Virus record (IMG/VR): IMGVR_UViG_3300044621_002232
Location: 1-29,961 of that record
Direction: 5' to 3' (one strand)
DNA length: 29,961 nucleotides
DNA from: a virus
Shown here: in pieces, positions 23,679 to 29,840 of the stretch
How the letters are laid out: every line of letters begins with the position of its first letter
Position numbering within the stretch: the stretch's first letter is position 1
Position numbers and translations under genes: made by a program
The notes under the pieces: model-generated
The model's database searches: none
Seen by the model: the letters and a program-made list of their open reading frames with translations, nothing else
Told to the model about the DNA's origin: nothing

Positions 23679-23905
23679 TGCCGCAACAGTTCCATGGTAT
23701 GTTCAACGTCACGCATGTGAGCCACAGGTCTGAGCCAGCCGTGGCGGATACATTCGTGAATGATCTTTGCATAGTTACTGGGGCAACTAGAAGAGACCTC
23801 AAAACTGGCCCTGGGCACCATTTTGATGCCATCGGGCGAGAACGAGAAATCTGCATCATTGTGCCGCAGCGTTCGGTGGGGACGACTGGCTGTGATCTTA
23901 ATCAT
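23675..23905 (-). CDS. Small conserved protein, head of the IF-1/SOD operon
   Basis: Protein of 76 residues, soluble, containing DADFSFSPDGIKMVPRASFE and HECIRHGWLRPVAHMRD. No motif known. A strong sigma-70 type promoter lies upstream with the -10 box ending 6 nt before the ATG, so the mRNA would start at the A of the ATG. It heads an eight-gene leftward run ending at 20542. Confidence 0.65.
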   Translation of the reverse strand: MIKITASRPHRTLRHNDADFSFSPDGIKMVPRASFEVSSSCPSNYAKIIHECIRHGWLRPVAHMRDVEHTMELLRQ

Positions 23906-23911
23906 GTCTGT

Positions 23912-23940
23912 ATTGTAGCAGATCAGACATTATTGGTCAA
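23912..23940 (-). promoter_or_regulatory. Sigma-70 type promoter for the IF-1/SOD operon, leaderless
   Basis: TTGACC (23935-23940), 17-nt spacer, TACAAT (23912-23917) on the - strand, then ACAGAC and ATG. Position +1 falls on the start codon. There is no room for a Shine-Dalgarno site. Confidence 0.65.
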
Positions 23941-23950
23941 GTAACACTTT

Positions 23951-24259
23951 TTACTTAAACAAGATCAGGGCCATCAGCACTGCCTGTACCATAAAGCCAA
24001 CACCAATGGTTATGATATTAAGCATGTCCTTGAGCACAATGGCACGGAAGAAAAGCATGGTCAACCCTGCCCAGAGAAAGCCCACAATGTCCAGGCTAGG
24101 AGTTCGATCGCTGAGTCCGGTCATAATGGCCAGCATGGTTGGCACCAGGGCGCAGTTAAACAAGATCACTGCCAGCCAGCCCAGTGTTTCAGCTGAGATT
24201 TTGGCAAAGTATTCACGCACAAAGTTGCGTACCACATCTACCATGGGTAACCAATTCAT
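23951..24259 (-). CDS. Small multi-pass membrane protein, possible holin-like partner of the SleB hydrolase
   Basis: Protein of 102 residues with three hydrophobic stretches: WLAVILFNCALVPTMLAIMT (about 28-47), IVGFLWAGLTMLFFRAIVL (about 58-76) and ITIGVGFMVQAVLMALILF (about 83-101). The ATG overlaps the stop of the SleB-type hydrolase gene (ATGA). Holins are often encoded next to endolysins and have two or three membrane helices, so a holin role is reasonable, but no sequence signature proves it. Confidence 0.55.
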   Translation of the reverse strand: MNWLPMVDVVRNFVREYFAKISAETLGWLAVILFNCALVPTMLAIMTGLSDRTPSLDIVGFLWAGLTMLFFRAIVLKDMLNIITIGVGFMVQAVLMALILFK

Positions 24260-24825
24260 ACACGTTCTCCGTAAAAAATATGACGTCCAATTTTTTCAAT
24301 TCTGGGCAGCTTCCAGCCAGGGTTGACATATTCCGCGTGATAATACATAGCATTCTTTAGACTGGGCAGACGAAAGTGCTCAAACAACACTCGCTTGGCC
24401 ACTTCTTCGCTTTCTTTATACATCGGAGTATGAATGGCTCGGACTTTGTGAGTACCTTCGCAGAACCAACTGAATTGGCATACAACCTTTTCGTAGATTA
24501 TGTTTTTTTGATATACCACTCCACAAACCGTATTTGGAAACTTGCCACTTTCCACTCGATTCAGTGTGACCTGAGCCACTGCCACTTTGCCTTCAAAAGG
24601 CTCTGACGCAGCTTCCCAGTAAATGTTGCGAGTCAAACAGTCCAGTTGACGCATTTTGTCGTCAACATTGGTCACCGTGGTAGGCAAACTCTGTTTGTAT
24701 TCGCGCAAGGAATTCAGCTTGTGTGTGGTCACCCATACAACCATGCTGATCACCAACCATAGGCCCAAAGCTTTGAGCAGCCGGTTGCTCCACGTGATAA
24801 TATTGGCTACAGTTTTTTCTTTCAT
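24256..24825 (-). CDS. SleB-type cell-wall hydrolase (probable endolysin)
   Basis: Protein of 189 residues. One membrane helix near the N-terminus (LGLWLVISMVVWVTTHK, about 20-36) would anchor it. The domain that follows has TRNIYWEAASEP (Glu71 probably catalytic), AVAQVTLNRVESGKFPNTVC, CQFSWFCEGTH and a MYYHAEYVNPGW end, the Hydrolase_2/SleB pattern found in many marine T4-like phages. It likely cuts peptidoglycan at lysis. The helix may be a signal-anchor that holds it in the membrane until release. It precedes a multi-pass membrane protein. Confidence 0.85.
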   Translation of the reverse strand: MKEKTVANIITWSNRLLKALGLWLVISMVVWVTTHKLNSLREYKQSLPTTVTNVDDKMRQLDCLTRNIYWEAASEPFEGKVAVAQVTLNRVESGKFPNTVCGVVYQKNIIYEKVVCQFSWFCEGTHKVRAIHTPMYKESEEVAKRVLFEHFRLPSLKNAMYYHAEYVNPGWKLPRIEKIGRHIFYGERV

Positions 24826-24906
24826 GGTAGTTTTACTTACTCCGCTTGGCCCAAGATCCCGGATAGATCAAATCAAAATTGAATGTTTTGATCGTTAACT
24901 GCGTAG

Positions 24907-24935
24907 ATTATAACACAGATCCGGACATTTTACAA
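24907..24935 (-). promoter_or_regulatory. Sigma-70 type promoter for the hydrolase gene
   Basis: TATAAT (24907-24912) with TTGTAA (24930-24935) at 17 nt on the - strand. The -10 box overlaps the NadE stop codon. The start would be near 24900, giving a 75-nt leader. Confidence 0.4.
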
Positions 24936-25723
24936 ACTGGAATGGGCAACATCTTGTGAAGATTTCTAGATCGGATTTGTTGATATCGGCGCAGTTGTCT
25001 TTTTTCTGCGGCATTCAAACCTCGAAACTCTGCGTCATCGTGATCCAAGTTGTCCAAATACATGGCTCTTTCCAGCTCAGGATAGGTCATGCCCAGTTGC
25101 CCTTCATCGGTGCGACCATCGTCCCACAAACCGTCAGTGGGTTCGGCGTCAATGATTTCCTGTGGCAAACCCAGTTCACGACCCATGTCCCACACTTCGG
25201 TTTTGAGGCAGTCACCAATGGGGCTGATGTCTACTCCACCGTCACCGTACTTGGTAAAAAAGCCCACACCAAAGTCTTCCACCCGGTTGCCTGTGCCTAC
25301 CACAATGCCACCGTGGCTTTGAGCAATTTGATACAAGGTCATCATGCGCAATCTAGCACGGGAATTGGCACTGGCCAACTTGTAGGTATCGTAGGTGTCA
25401 TCCTCAATGTTGCAGAAAGCATCCACTTTCTTTTCAAACGCAGAGAACACCGAAGACAGGTCCATGCTCATGTGTGTTACATTGCTGGCATGCCGTTGCA
25501 GCAACCATGCGGCCTGCATCGAGCTGCGATTGTCTAGCTTCTTGTTTTGGCGGATGGGCATTTGAACCACAATGGTTCGCAGGCCTGTTCTAGCACACAA
25601 AGCACTCACAACCGACGAGTCAATGCCACCTGAAATTCCCACCACAAAAGTGTTGATTTTGGCACTGCGGGCATAGCTCCGGAGCCACCGCACAATGTGA
25701 CTGATGCGTTGCTGTGGTGTCAT
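24908..25723 (-). CDS. nadE: NAD+ synthetase, ammonia-dependent type
   Basis: Protein of 271 residues from the ATG at 25723 (ATGA overlap with the previous stop); a start at 25786 is less likely. The ATP-pyrophosphatase loop SGGIDSS is at 31-37; GTGNRVEDFGVGFFTKYGDG and DISPIGDCLKTEVWDMGREL are the deamido-NAD-binding and activation segments. Length is that of bacterial NadE (about 270), and no glutaminase domain is present. It should make NAD from deamido-NAD, ATP and ammonia. In phages it may rebuild NAD drained by infection or by host NAD-degrading defences; that use is inference. No other NAD salvage gene is in the window. Confidence 0.93.
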   Translation of the reverse strand: MTPQQRISHIVRWLRSYARSAKINTFVVGISGGIDSSVVSALCARTGLRTIVVQMPIRQNKKLDNRSSMQAAWLLQRHASNVTHMSMDLSSVFSAFEKKVDAFCNIEDDTYDTYKLASANSRARLRMMTLYQIAQSHGGIVVGTGNRVEDFGVGFFTKYGDGGVDISPIGDCLKTEVWDMGRELGLPQEIIDAEPTDGLWDDGRTDEGQLGMTYPELERAMYLDNLDHDDAEFRGLNAAEKRQLRRYQQIRSRNLHKMLPIPVCKMSGSVL

Positions 25724-26193
25724 TTTTGTGTTTTTATTGGAGGCATGCTCTTGAGCTTGTTCCACATTTCGGCTTTTTGTTGGCATTTCTTTTCCAGTTT
25801 GCGATAGCGTTCACCCAGTCGGCGCAGTTCATCCCACTCTTTTTCCAGTTCAGGATTGGGCACCAGCATGTTCAATCGCTGTTCGACCTGGGTCATCCAG
25901 TCTAGGAGACTGCGGTCACCTAGTTTGATGTCAGGATTTGGACCAGTGAGTCGGATCTGTCCAGCCTCTTCTGGTCTCACATTCCAGTTATAAGAGCCGC
26001 CAACAATACTGCCAACCCCTGTGGTATTTGTGGTATACACAATGCCCGTTGTACCATTGCTGCCAGCAATGGTTCCCATGGCACCGTTGCCGCCAAGGTT
26101 AATGGTGTTCCAATCCACACTGTAAGATGGGCTGGTCAAGTCAGGTACATCAACTGATACCGAATCGATATCAACTGTTGGTGTGTTAGACAT
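25720..26193 (-). CDS. Conserved phage protein with Asn/Gly-rich head and coiled-coil tail
   Basis: Protein of 157 residues. The first 75 residues are Gly/Asn/Thr-rich without motif. The rest has IRLTGPNPDIKLGDRSLLDW and a long helix (VPNPELEKEWDELRRLGERY, then RKLEKKCQQKAEMWNKL) likely to form a coiled coil. The same PNPELE...W pattern occurs in cyanophage proteins I recall. Neighbours are NadE and a basic Hc1-like protein. Function unknown. Confidence 0.65.
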   Translation of the reverse strand: MSNTPTVDIDSVSVDVPDLTSPSYSVDWNTINLGGNGAMGTIAGSNGTTGIVYTTNTTGVGSIVGGSYNWNVRPEEAGQIRLTGPNPDIKLGDRSLLDWMTQVEQRLNMLVPNPELEKEWDELRRLGERYRKLEKKCQQKAEMWNKLKSMPPIKTQK

Positions 26194-26194
26194 T

Positions 26195-26380
26195 TTACTT
26201 GGCCGCCATGGCTTCTTTTTCTGCGGTGATTTCTTTGCGCCGCTCTTTGATTGCTTTGCTCATTTCTTGTAGAGCTTTGCGAGCTCGAGCAGCAGCAGCC
26301 TTGACACCTTTGTCGGCAAACTTGGCATTCTCGGCCAAGTATGTTTCATATGCGGCTTTGATTTGTTCGTGATTGTTCAT
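26195..26380 (-). CDS. Small basic protein resembling histone H1-like Hc1
   Basis: Protein of 61 residues. The stretch KGVKAAAARARKALQEMSKA, followed by IKERRKEITAEKEAMAAK, resembles the N-terminal helical half of chlamydial Hc1 and similar bacterial and phage proteins. It is highly basic and helical, so DNA binding is plausible but not proven. An AAGGAG site and a TTGACA promoter lie upstream. It heads the three-gene run ending with NadE, one base before the next gene. Confidence 0.6.
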   Translation of the reverse strand: MNNHEQIKAAYETYLAENAKFADKGVKAAAARARKALQEMSKAIKERRKEITAEKEAMAAK

Positions 26381-26406
26381 GATAGAATACTCCTTGAAGT
26401 TGTCAC

Positions 26407-26435
26407 AGTATATAAGCCTGCTGCCGCTGTGTCAA
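26407..26435 (-). promoter_or_regulatory. Sigma-70 type promoter for the Hc1-like/NadE operon
   Basis: TTGACA (26430-26435), 17-nt spacer, TATACT (26407-26412) on the - strand. The start would be near 26400 with a 20-nt leader containing AAGGAG. Confidence 0.65.
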
Positions 26436-26441
26436 CAATTA

Positions 26442-26678
26442 TTATACTCTAATGTGACAACGACGCCAAGTGTCCCATATGGTCACTGAGTCCCAATCGC
26501 CTGACCAGTTTACTCTAAAAAGACTCCAACTGCGGTCGTCGAATATGCGCATTCGGGCACCTGTGACCTGGACTGAGGCAGTGGGATTGTTTGAATACCA
26601 CTGCTTGAGTTGTTGTTCAGCTTGGGGATTGTGTAGGTATATGATGTAAAGAGGTTCGGATTGGAGAGTGCGAGACAT
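26442..26678 (-). CDS. Small conserved protein, unknown function
   Basis: Protein of 78 residues with YIIYLHNPQAEQQLKQWY and a Trp-rich C-terminal half (SWSLFRVNWSGDWDSV, then TIWDTWRRCHIRV). Soluble; no motif. A late-type box lies 27 nt upstream, and the leader would begin with a small hairpin, with no Shine-Dalgarno site. A single-gene transcript is likely. Confidence 0.6.
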   Translation of the reverse strand: MSRTLQSEPLYIIYLHNPQAEQQLKQWYSNNPTASVQVTGARMRIFDDRSWSLFRVNWSGDWDSVTIWDTWRRCHIRV

Positions 26679-26683
26679 ATCAA

Positions 26684-26699
26684 GGCATGTCAGGATGCC
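26684..26699 (-). repeat. Small inverted repeat at the 5' end of the predicted leader
   Basis: GGCAT and ATGCC separated by 6 nt. With the late box at 26705-26712 the transcript would begin at 26699, the first base of this hairpin. On the + strand it is followed by TTTTT, but no rightward gene precedes it. Confidence 0.4.
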
Positions 26700-26704
26700 G
26701 TTTT

Positions 26705-26712
26705 TATTTACA
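26705..26712 (-). promoter_or_regulatory. T4-like late promoter for the 26678 gene
   Basis: Reads TGTAAATA on the - strand, with the first transcribed base near 26699. Confidence 0.45.
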
Positions 26713-26721
26713 TCGCTGACT

Positions 26722-26756
26722 CAAAAACCCAGCAAAAAGCGGCCTCAAGGGCCGCT
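26722..26756 (-). terminator. Rho-independent terminator
   Basis: AGCGGCC and GGCCGCT form a perfect 7-bp GC-rich stem with a 5-nt loop (26738-26756). On the - strand it is followed by TTTTTGCTGGGTTTTTG. It lies 24 nt past the stop of the gene ending at 26780, and is the clearest terminator in the window. Confidence 0.85.
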
Positions 26757-26779
26757 GTGATGTGAACCGCTGAGCAGAA

Positions 26780-27130
26780 TTAGGCCTGGCTGGGCTCTTC
26801 CTGAGCTGCCTTGGCACGAGCTTTGATAGCTTCCATGCTGGGCTTGGCCTGAACCTTGACTTCGCCTTTCTTGGCCAGCTTGGCTTTTTCAGCCAGTTTG
26901 TTGCTGACAGCAAAGCCAGCATCACCTTCGGTAATGCCCAACTGCTGGAGATGCTGAAGAGCCTCCAGCTTGGTCATGGGCTGGGGCAGCTCAACCAAGT
27001 TGATATTGGTACAGTTGTTTTTGGTCAGAATCTTGACACGGCTGACCATATCGTTGGCAAAGCGTGCCTTGGTGGTGCCATCAGGATTGGTAGCAGTACC
27101 TGCCACGGTAAAAAGTTTTTCAGAAGCCAT
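26780..27130 (-). CDS. Conserved phage protein, single-gene transcript
   Basis: Protein of 116 residues from the ATG at 27130, with GAAAGG about 10 nt upstream; a TTG further up is less likely. It opens MASEKLFTVAGTATNPDGTT and contains RFANDMVSRVKILTKNN and VELPQPMTKLEALQHLQQLG, then a Lys/Ala-rich basic tail. The head is familiar from cyanophages, where no role is assigned. It has a perfect sigma-70 type promoter and a strong terminator, so it may be abundant and early. Confidence 0.7.
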   Translation of the reverse strand: MASEKLFTVAGTATNPDGTTKARFANDMVSRVKILTKNNCTNINLVELPQPMTKLEALQHLQQLGITEGDAGFAVSNKLAEKAKLAKKGEVKVQAKPSMEAIKARAKAAQEEPSQA

Positions 27131-27184
27131 AATGATGTTGCCTTTCAATGTTGATAAAATATGCTGCGGTTCACAGCTGACCTA

Positions 27185-27213
27185 ATTGTAGCACGAGAAC
27201 TGATTGGTGTCAA
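27185..27213 (-). promoter_or_regulatory. Strong sigma-70 type promoter
   Basis: TTGACA (27208-27213), 17-nt spacer, TACAAT (27185-27190) on the - strand. The leader to the 27130 ATG would be about 48 nt. Confidence 0.7.
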
Positions 27214-27243
27214 TCCAAATGCCACAAAAAGATTGGGATAGTT

Positions 27244-27477
27244 TTACCGAATGTTTCCTGATCGAATCATGGATTCAAACAGGTCCCACAGACGGTTAAA
27301 CTTGTGTTCGTAGTAGTTGGCCAGGGCTTGCCAGTCTTCGTTGGTCACATCACGTTCACTGTACATTTTGATGTCGTCAGTGACCTTCCAGCAATCCAGC
27401 ATCCACTGTTCCATGTCAAAACGATCATTGAAACGATCACGCTCAGGGCTGGCAGTAGGGGTAGTTTCTTCAGTCAT
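27244..27477 (-). CDS. Small acidic conserved protein
   Basis: Protein of 77 residues, soluble and helical, containing DRFDMEQWMLDCWKVTDDIK and YYEHKFNRLWDLFESMIR. I recall this pattern from marine phages without an assigned function. Its ATG overlaps the previous stop (TAATG), so it is co-translated with the 28292 gene. Confidence 0.65.
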   Translation of the reverse strand: MTEETTPTASPERDRFNDRFDMEQWMLDCWKVTDDIKMYSERDVTNEDWQALANYYEHKFNRLWDLFESMIRSGNIR

Positions 27478-28292
27478 TACAATACCTTCACACGATTGAG
27501 TTGAGTCAAGTTGTCACGATGGGCCTTGACCGAGCCCTGAACACTGAGCCATCGACCAGCGTCAATGCCTTCGCGATAGCTGAAGAACACAGGCTGATCC
27601 TGATCAGTGATGCCTTTGATAAACCAGCAGCCGTAGTTCTGGCTGAACACTGCGCTGAGCACTTCCACCTGAACAGTGACTTTGCCACCAGGTTGACCAA
27701 TGTAGCCACCACGAGCAAACTTCACACGCTCGTCGCTGGTGGCACGTTTTTGGCTGCGAGCTGCCACGCTGGGCAGGCTGGCCACAATGGCCATTTCATA
27801 GCGATGAATAGCAGTGTCAAACTCCTGCTCCACAGCCAGCACCTTGCTCACGGCCTGATCAAAATCCGTGAGTCGACCTTTGATGGCACGAAAAGTCAGG
27901 TCGTTGCGCAGAAAGTTCAGGGCTGCCTGGCCTTGCTCGCGATCTTGGTCTGTGATGGCAGCAGCATTGACCAGCAGCTCAAGCATGACGTCGCGATTGC
28001 GGCGCTTGATGACATTGGCTCGTTGAGCCACTGGATCCCACTCGGTTTGATCCACTTTGACATACTCGCCGTTCACACGCTGAGCAGCGGCAGCAGCGGC
28101 CCAAACCAGATCCACGGAATGTTGAACGCCTGAGGGCCGAGCGCTGGTCCTGCCACGACCGTAGCCATAAGGGTTGCGACGAGCCAGGTTGCGATGGCTG
28201 TGGTTGCTGTCACGCGGATCCACATCGTCGGCCTGACCCAGGCGTTTGACTTCTTGATCACTCATATTGCTAACGTCTACAAATCCCGACAT
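27477..28292 (-). CDS. Conserved phage protein, possible nucleic-acid-binding C-terminal domain
   Basis: Protein of 271 residues from the ATG at 28292, which has AAGGAG and a promoter upstream. The N-terminal part is basic and Arg/Asn-rich (NLARRNPYGYGRGRTSARPS), the middle is helical (NRDVMLELLVNAAA, FDTAIHRYEMAIV), and the C-terminal part is a small beta domain with a VFFSYREGIDAGRWLS and RDNLTQLNRVKVL end. The last shape resembles an OB-fold, so DNA or RNA binding is possible; this is inference. I know the pattern from cyanophages, function unassigned. Confidence 0.65.
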   Translation of the reverse strand: MSGFVDVSNMSDQEVKRLGQADDVDPRDSNHSHRNLARRNPYGYGRGRTSARPSGVQHSVDLVWAAAAAAQRVNGEYVKVDQTEWDPVAQRANVIKRRNRDVMLELLVNAAAITDQDREQGQAALNFLRNDLTFRAIKGRLTDFDQAVSKVLAVEQEFDTAIHRYEMAIVASLPSVAARSQKRATSDERVKFARGGYIGQPGGKVTVQVEVLSAVFSQNYGCWFIKGITDQDQPVFFSYREGIDAGRWLSVQGSVKAHRDNLTQLNRVKVL

Positions 28293-28322
28293 CACTGACT
28301 CCTTGTTGCTGTCTATGCTCAA

Positions 28323-28351
28323 ATTATAGCAAAATAGCCAATATTGGTCAA
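28323..28351 (-). promoter_or_regulatory. Sigma-70 type promoter, copy A
   Basis: TTGACC (28346-28351), 17-nt spacer, TATAAT (28323-28328) on the - strand. The flanks TTTGG-TTGACC-AATAT and GC-TATAAT are shared with the promoter 248 nt away. Confidence 0.75.
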
Positions 28352-28356
28352 CCAAA

Positions 28357-28539
28357 TCAGGCCGGCGCAAACAGACGACCCATTTCGTTGAACACCACGC
28401 GGTAGGCACGAAGTTCTTGACCAGTGAGTTCCTCGCGGTTGCTGGGCACAGACATGAACTCCAGGGTCTCAAGCAGCCCGGGCAAACAGTTGTTGGCTTG
28501 GACTTCTTGAACGATTTCCAGGGCTTGAGTAAAGTTCAT
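28357..28539 (-). CDS. Small helical protein
   Basis: Protein of 60 residues: MNFTQALEIVQEVQANNCLP, then LLETLEFMSVPSNREELTGQ and RVVFNEMGRLFAPA. Soluble, no motif known. AAGGAGT precedes the ATG, and its own promoter is at 28571-28599. It lies just before the next promoter copy, which may read through it. Confidence 0.6.
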   Translation of the reverse strand: MNFTQALEIVQEVQANNCLPGLLETLEFMSVPSNREELTGQELRAYRVVFNEMGRLFAPA

Positions 28540-28570
28540 TGCTGACTCCTTTGTTGCTTACTATGCCATT

Positions 28571-28599
28571 ATTATAGCAAATTGGCCGATATTGGTCAA
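28571..28599 (-). promoter_or_regulatory. Sigma-70 type promoter, copy B
   Basis: TTGACC (28594-28599), 17-nt spacer, TATAAT (28571-28576) on the - strand. Near-identical to copy A, including the spacer ends. The start would be near 28564, leaving a 25-nt leader with AAGGAGT. Confidence 0.75.
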
Positions 28600-28619
28600 C
28601 CAAAAAATCATGCTAAAAA

Positions 28620-28641
28620 TGCCAACTATTTCACTGTGGCA
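28620..28641 (-). terminator. Possible weak terminator after the 29093 gene
   Basis: TGCCA and TGGCA form a 5-bp stem with a 12-nt loop, followed on the - strand by TTTTT. The stem is short, so this is tentative. Confidence 0.3.
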
Positions 28642-28667
28642 CAAAAACAACACTAGTTTTTAGTACA

Positions 28668-29093
28668 TTATTTGGCAGATTTCGGCGTTGGGCCAGCCTG
28701 TTTGTTGGTATTTTGAGAACCTAATTCCTGGCCAAAAGTCTGTCTGGCAAGCTGAGCTGCCATGCTGCGTTGTCTGTTTATGTTGGGAGGAGTGCCTGTG
28801 CCAAGGTCATCGTGGCTGAACACACCATACAGTCGGATCACAGGATCAGCACCACCTTCCAACACATACACCAAACTGAGATCATGCGTCAAATGAGCAT
28901 GTTTGATCTTGGGTATGGCCATGGTAAAAAAACCTTGGGATTTGAATGGTTTGTCGCTGGCACCAAAATTGGCAGTGGGATCCTGAGATTTGACCTGTAA
29001 GAACTGTGCCAACTTGTTTTTCAAACTGGCATTGTTACGGCTGCGGCTTTGCCAGGTTTGATTAAACAACGCACCGGTTTGAAACTTCACCAT
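28668..29093 (-). CDS. Toxin-like small protein (RelE/YafQ-type fold possible)
   Basis: Protein of 141 residues from the ATG at 29093, sharing one base with the previous stop. It has MVKFQTGALFNQTWQSRSRN, a basic helix (NNASLKNKLAQFLQVKSQDP), then FTMAIPKIKHAHLTHDLSLV and VIRLYGVFSHDDLGTG. The layout of helix, helix and C-terminal sheet with a H(L/A)xxDxSLxY strand and an LYxxxxHDDLG end resembles RelE-superfamily mRNA interferases, and similar genes recur in marine phages. A catalytic role is not proven. It is coupled to a small upstream gene, as TA pairs usually are. Confidence 0.5.
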   Translation of the reverse strand: MVKFQTGALFNQTWQSRSRNNASLKNKLAQFLQVKSQDPTANFGASDKPFKSQGFFTMAIPKIKHAHLTHDLSLVYVLEGGADPVIRLYGVFSHDDLGTGTPPNINRQRSMAAQLARQTFGQELGSQNTNKQAGPTPKSAK

Positions 29094-29275
29094 CACTGAC
29101 CCACAGACAGTGATTCCAGCAGTTGTTGGGCAGTCATGGGCTGACTCCACTGGCCGCTGCGGTGTTCACGCAGAATTTTTACCAAATCTTCGCTGGCAAA
29201 TCCTGTGTCATTGTTGCGATCCACAGCTTCAAAAAGTTGCGTATGGCTGGGCTGTTGAACTTCTGAAATTTTCAT
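29093..29275 (-). CDS. Small partner protein upstream of the toxin-like gene
   Basis: Protein of 60 residues: MKISEVQQPSHTQLFEAVDR, then a helical SEDLVKILREHRSGQW and MTAQQLLESLSVGQ. It could be an antitoxin-like partner by position and size, but no DNA-binding motif is clear. A late box ends exactly 5 nt before the ATG, so the mRNA is predicted to be leaderless. Confidence 0.55.
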   Translation of the reverse strand: MKISEVQQPSHTQLFEAVDRNNDTGFASEDLVKILREHRSGQWSQPMTAQQLLESLSVGQ

Positions 29276-29280
29276 AACAG

Positions 29281-29288
29281 TATTTACC
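29281..29288 (-). promoter_or_regulatory. T4-like late promoter abutting the 29275 ATG
   Basis: Reads GGTAAATA on the - strand, then CTGTT, then ATG. T4 spacing puts +1 on the A of ATG. Confidence 0.6.
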
Positions 29289-29333
29289 AGGTGTCACCAG
29301 GCACAGCACTGCTGATCGCGGTGGAGTTTTTGA

Positions 29334-29831
29334 TCAGCTGCCAGTGCTGAGAACCAGGGTGCGAGGATCTTCAGCATCAGGACTGAAGTCTTCGATGAAA
29401 ACGTGATGATCATCGCCGCTGTCGCGGATACAGGCATTGGCGGCAATCCACAGGGCTGCCCAGGTCGAGCCATTGATGCTACAGCTCACAGGATTCTTGC
29501 CCCAGTGATTGCGGTAGACCACACGATCTGCACCTTCAAATGGATGCCGATCGGAGAGATTGTCTGCTTCATACACACTCCACACAGAGTGATCCATGCC
29601 CAGCTGCTGGCCCACATCATCGTAATGGTCCTGCTTGCGATCGCTAGCGGCCGTGTCCTGTTCGTAGGCCGAGGCCAGGCCCTTGCGAATTTCGCTGGCA
29701 CCGTGAGCCAACTGTTTGAACAGCTCGGGATTGATCACATCTTCCAAGCGCCGAATGGCGCTGTCCAGTTCCCAAAGGCCGTTGTGAACAGTCTTGAATT
29801 CTTCAGCAGTGAGTGTGGGAGAGAAATTCAT
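29334..29831 (-). CDS. Conserved phage protein, unknown function
   Basis: Protein of 165 residues, soluble and acidic, with an N-terminal helical part (MNFSPTLTAEEFKTVHNGLW, then ELDSAIRRLEDVIN) and a C-terminal part rich in aromatic and acidic residues (HWGKNPVSCSINGSTWAALW, then FIEDFSPDAEDPRTL). No motif known. AAGGAG precedes the ATG. Its upstream neighbour is cut by the window edge. Confidence 0.6.
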   Translation of the reverse strand: MNFSPTLTAEEFKTVHNGLWELDSAIRRLEDVINPELFKQLAHGASEIRKGLASAYEQDTAASDRKQDHYDDVGQQLGMDHSVWSVYEADNLSDRHPFEGADRVVYRNHWGKNPVSCSINGSTWAALWIAANACIRDSGDDHHVFIEDFSPDAEDPRTLVLSTGS

Positions 29832-29840
29832 AAAAACTCC

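Noticed and set aside
28293-28472. In-frame upstream extension of the 28292 gene to 28472
   Set aside because: It would read through the promoter and into the 60-residue gene; the ATG at 28292 has an AAGGAG site and sits at the expected distance from the promoter.
29276-29333. GGTG-T-CACC palindrome and CCAGG direct repeat near the late box at 29281
   Set aside because: The loop is too small for a hairpin and the repeat too short to separate from chance.
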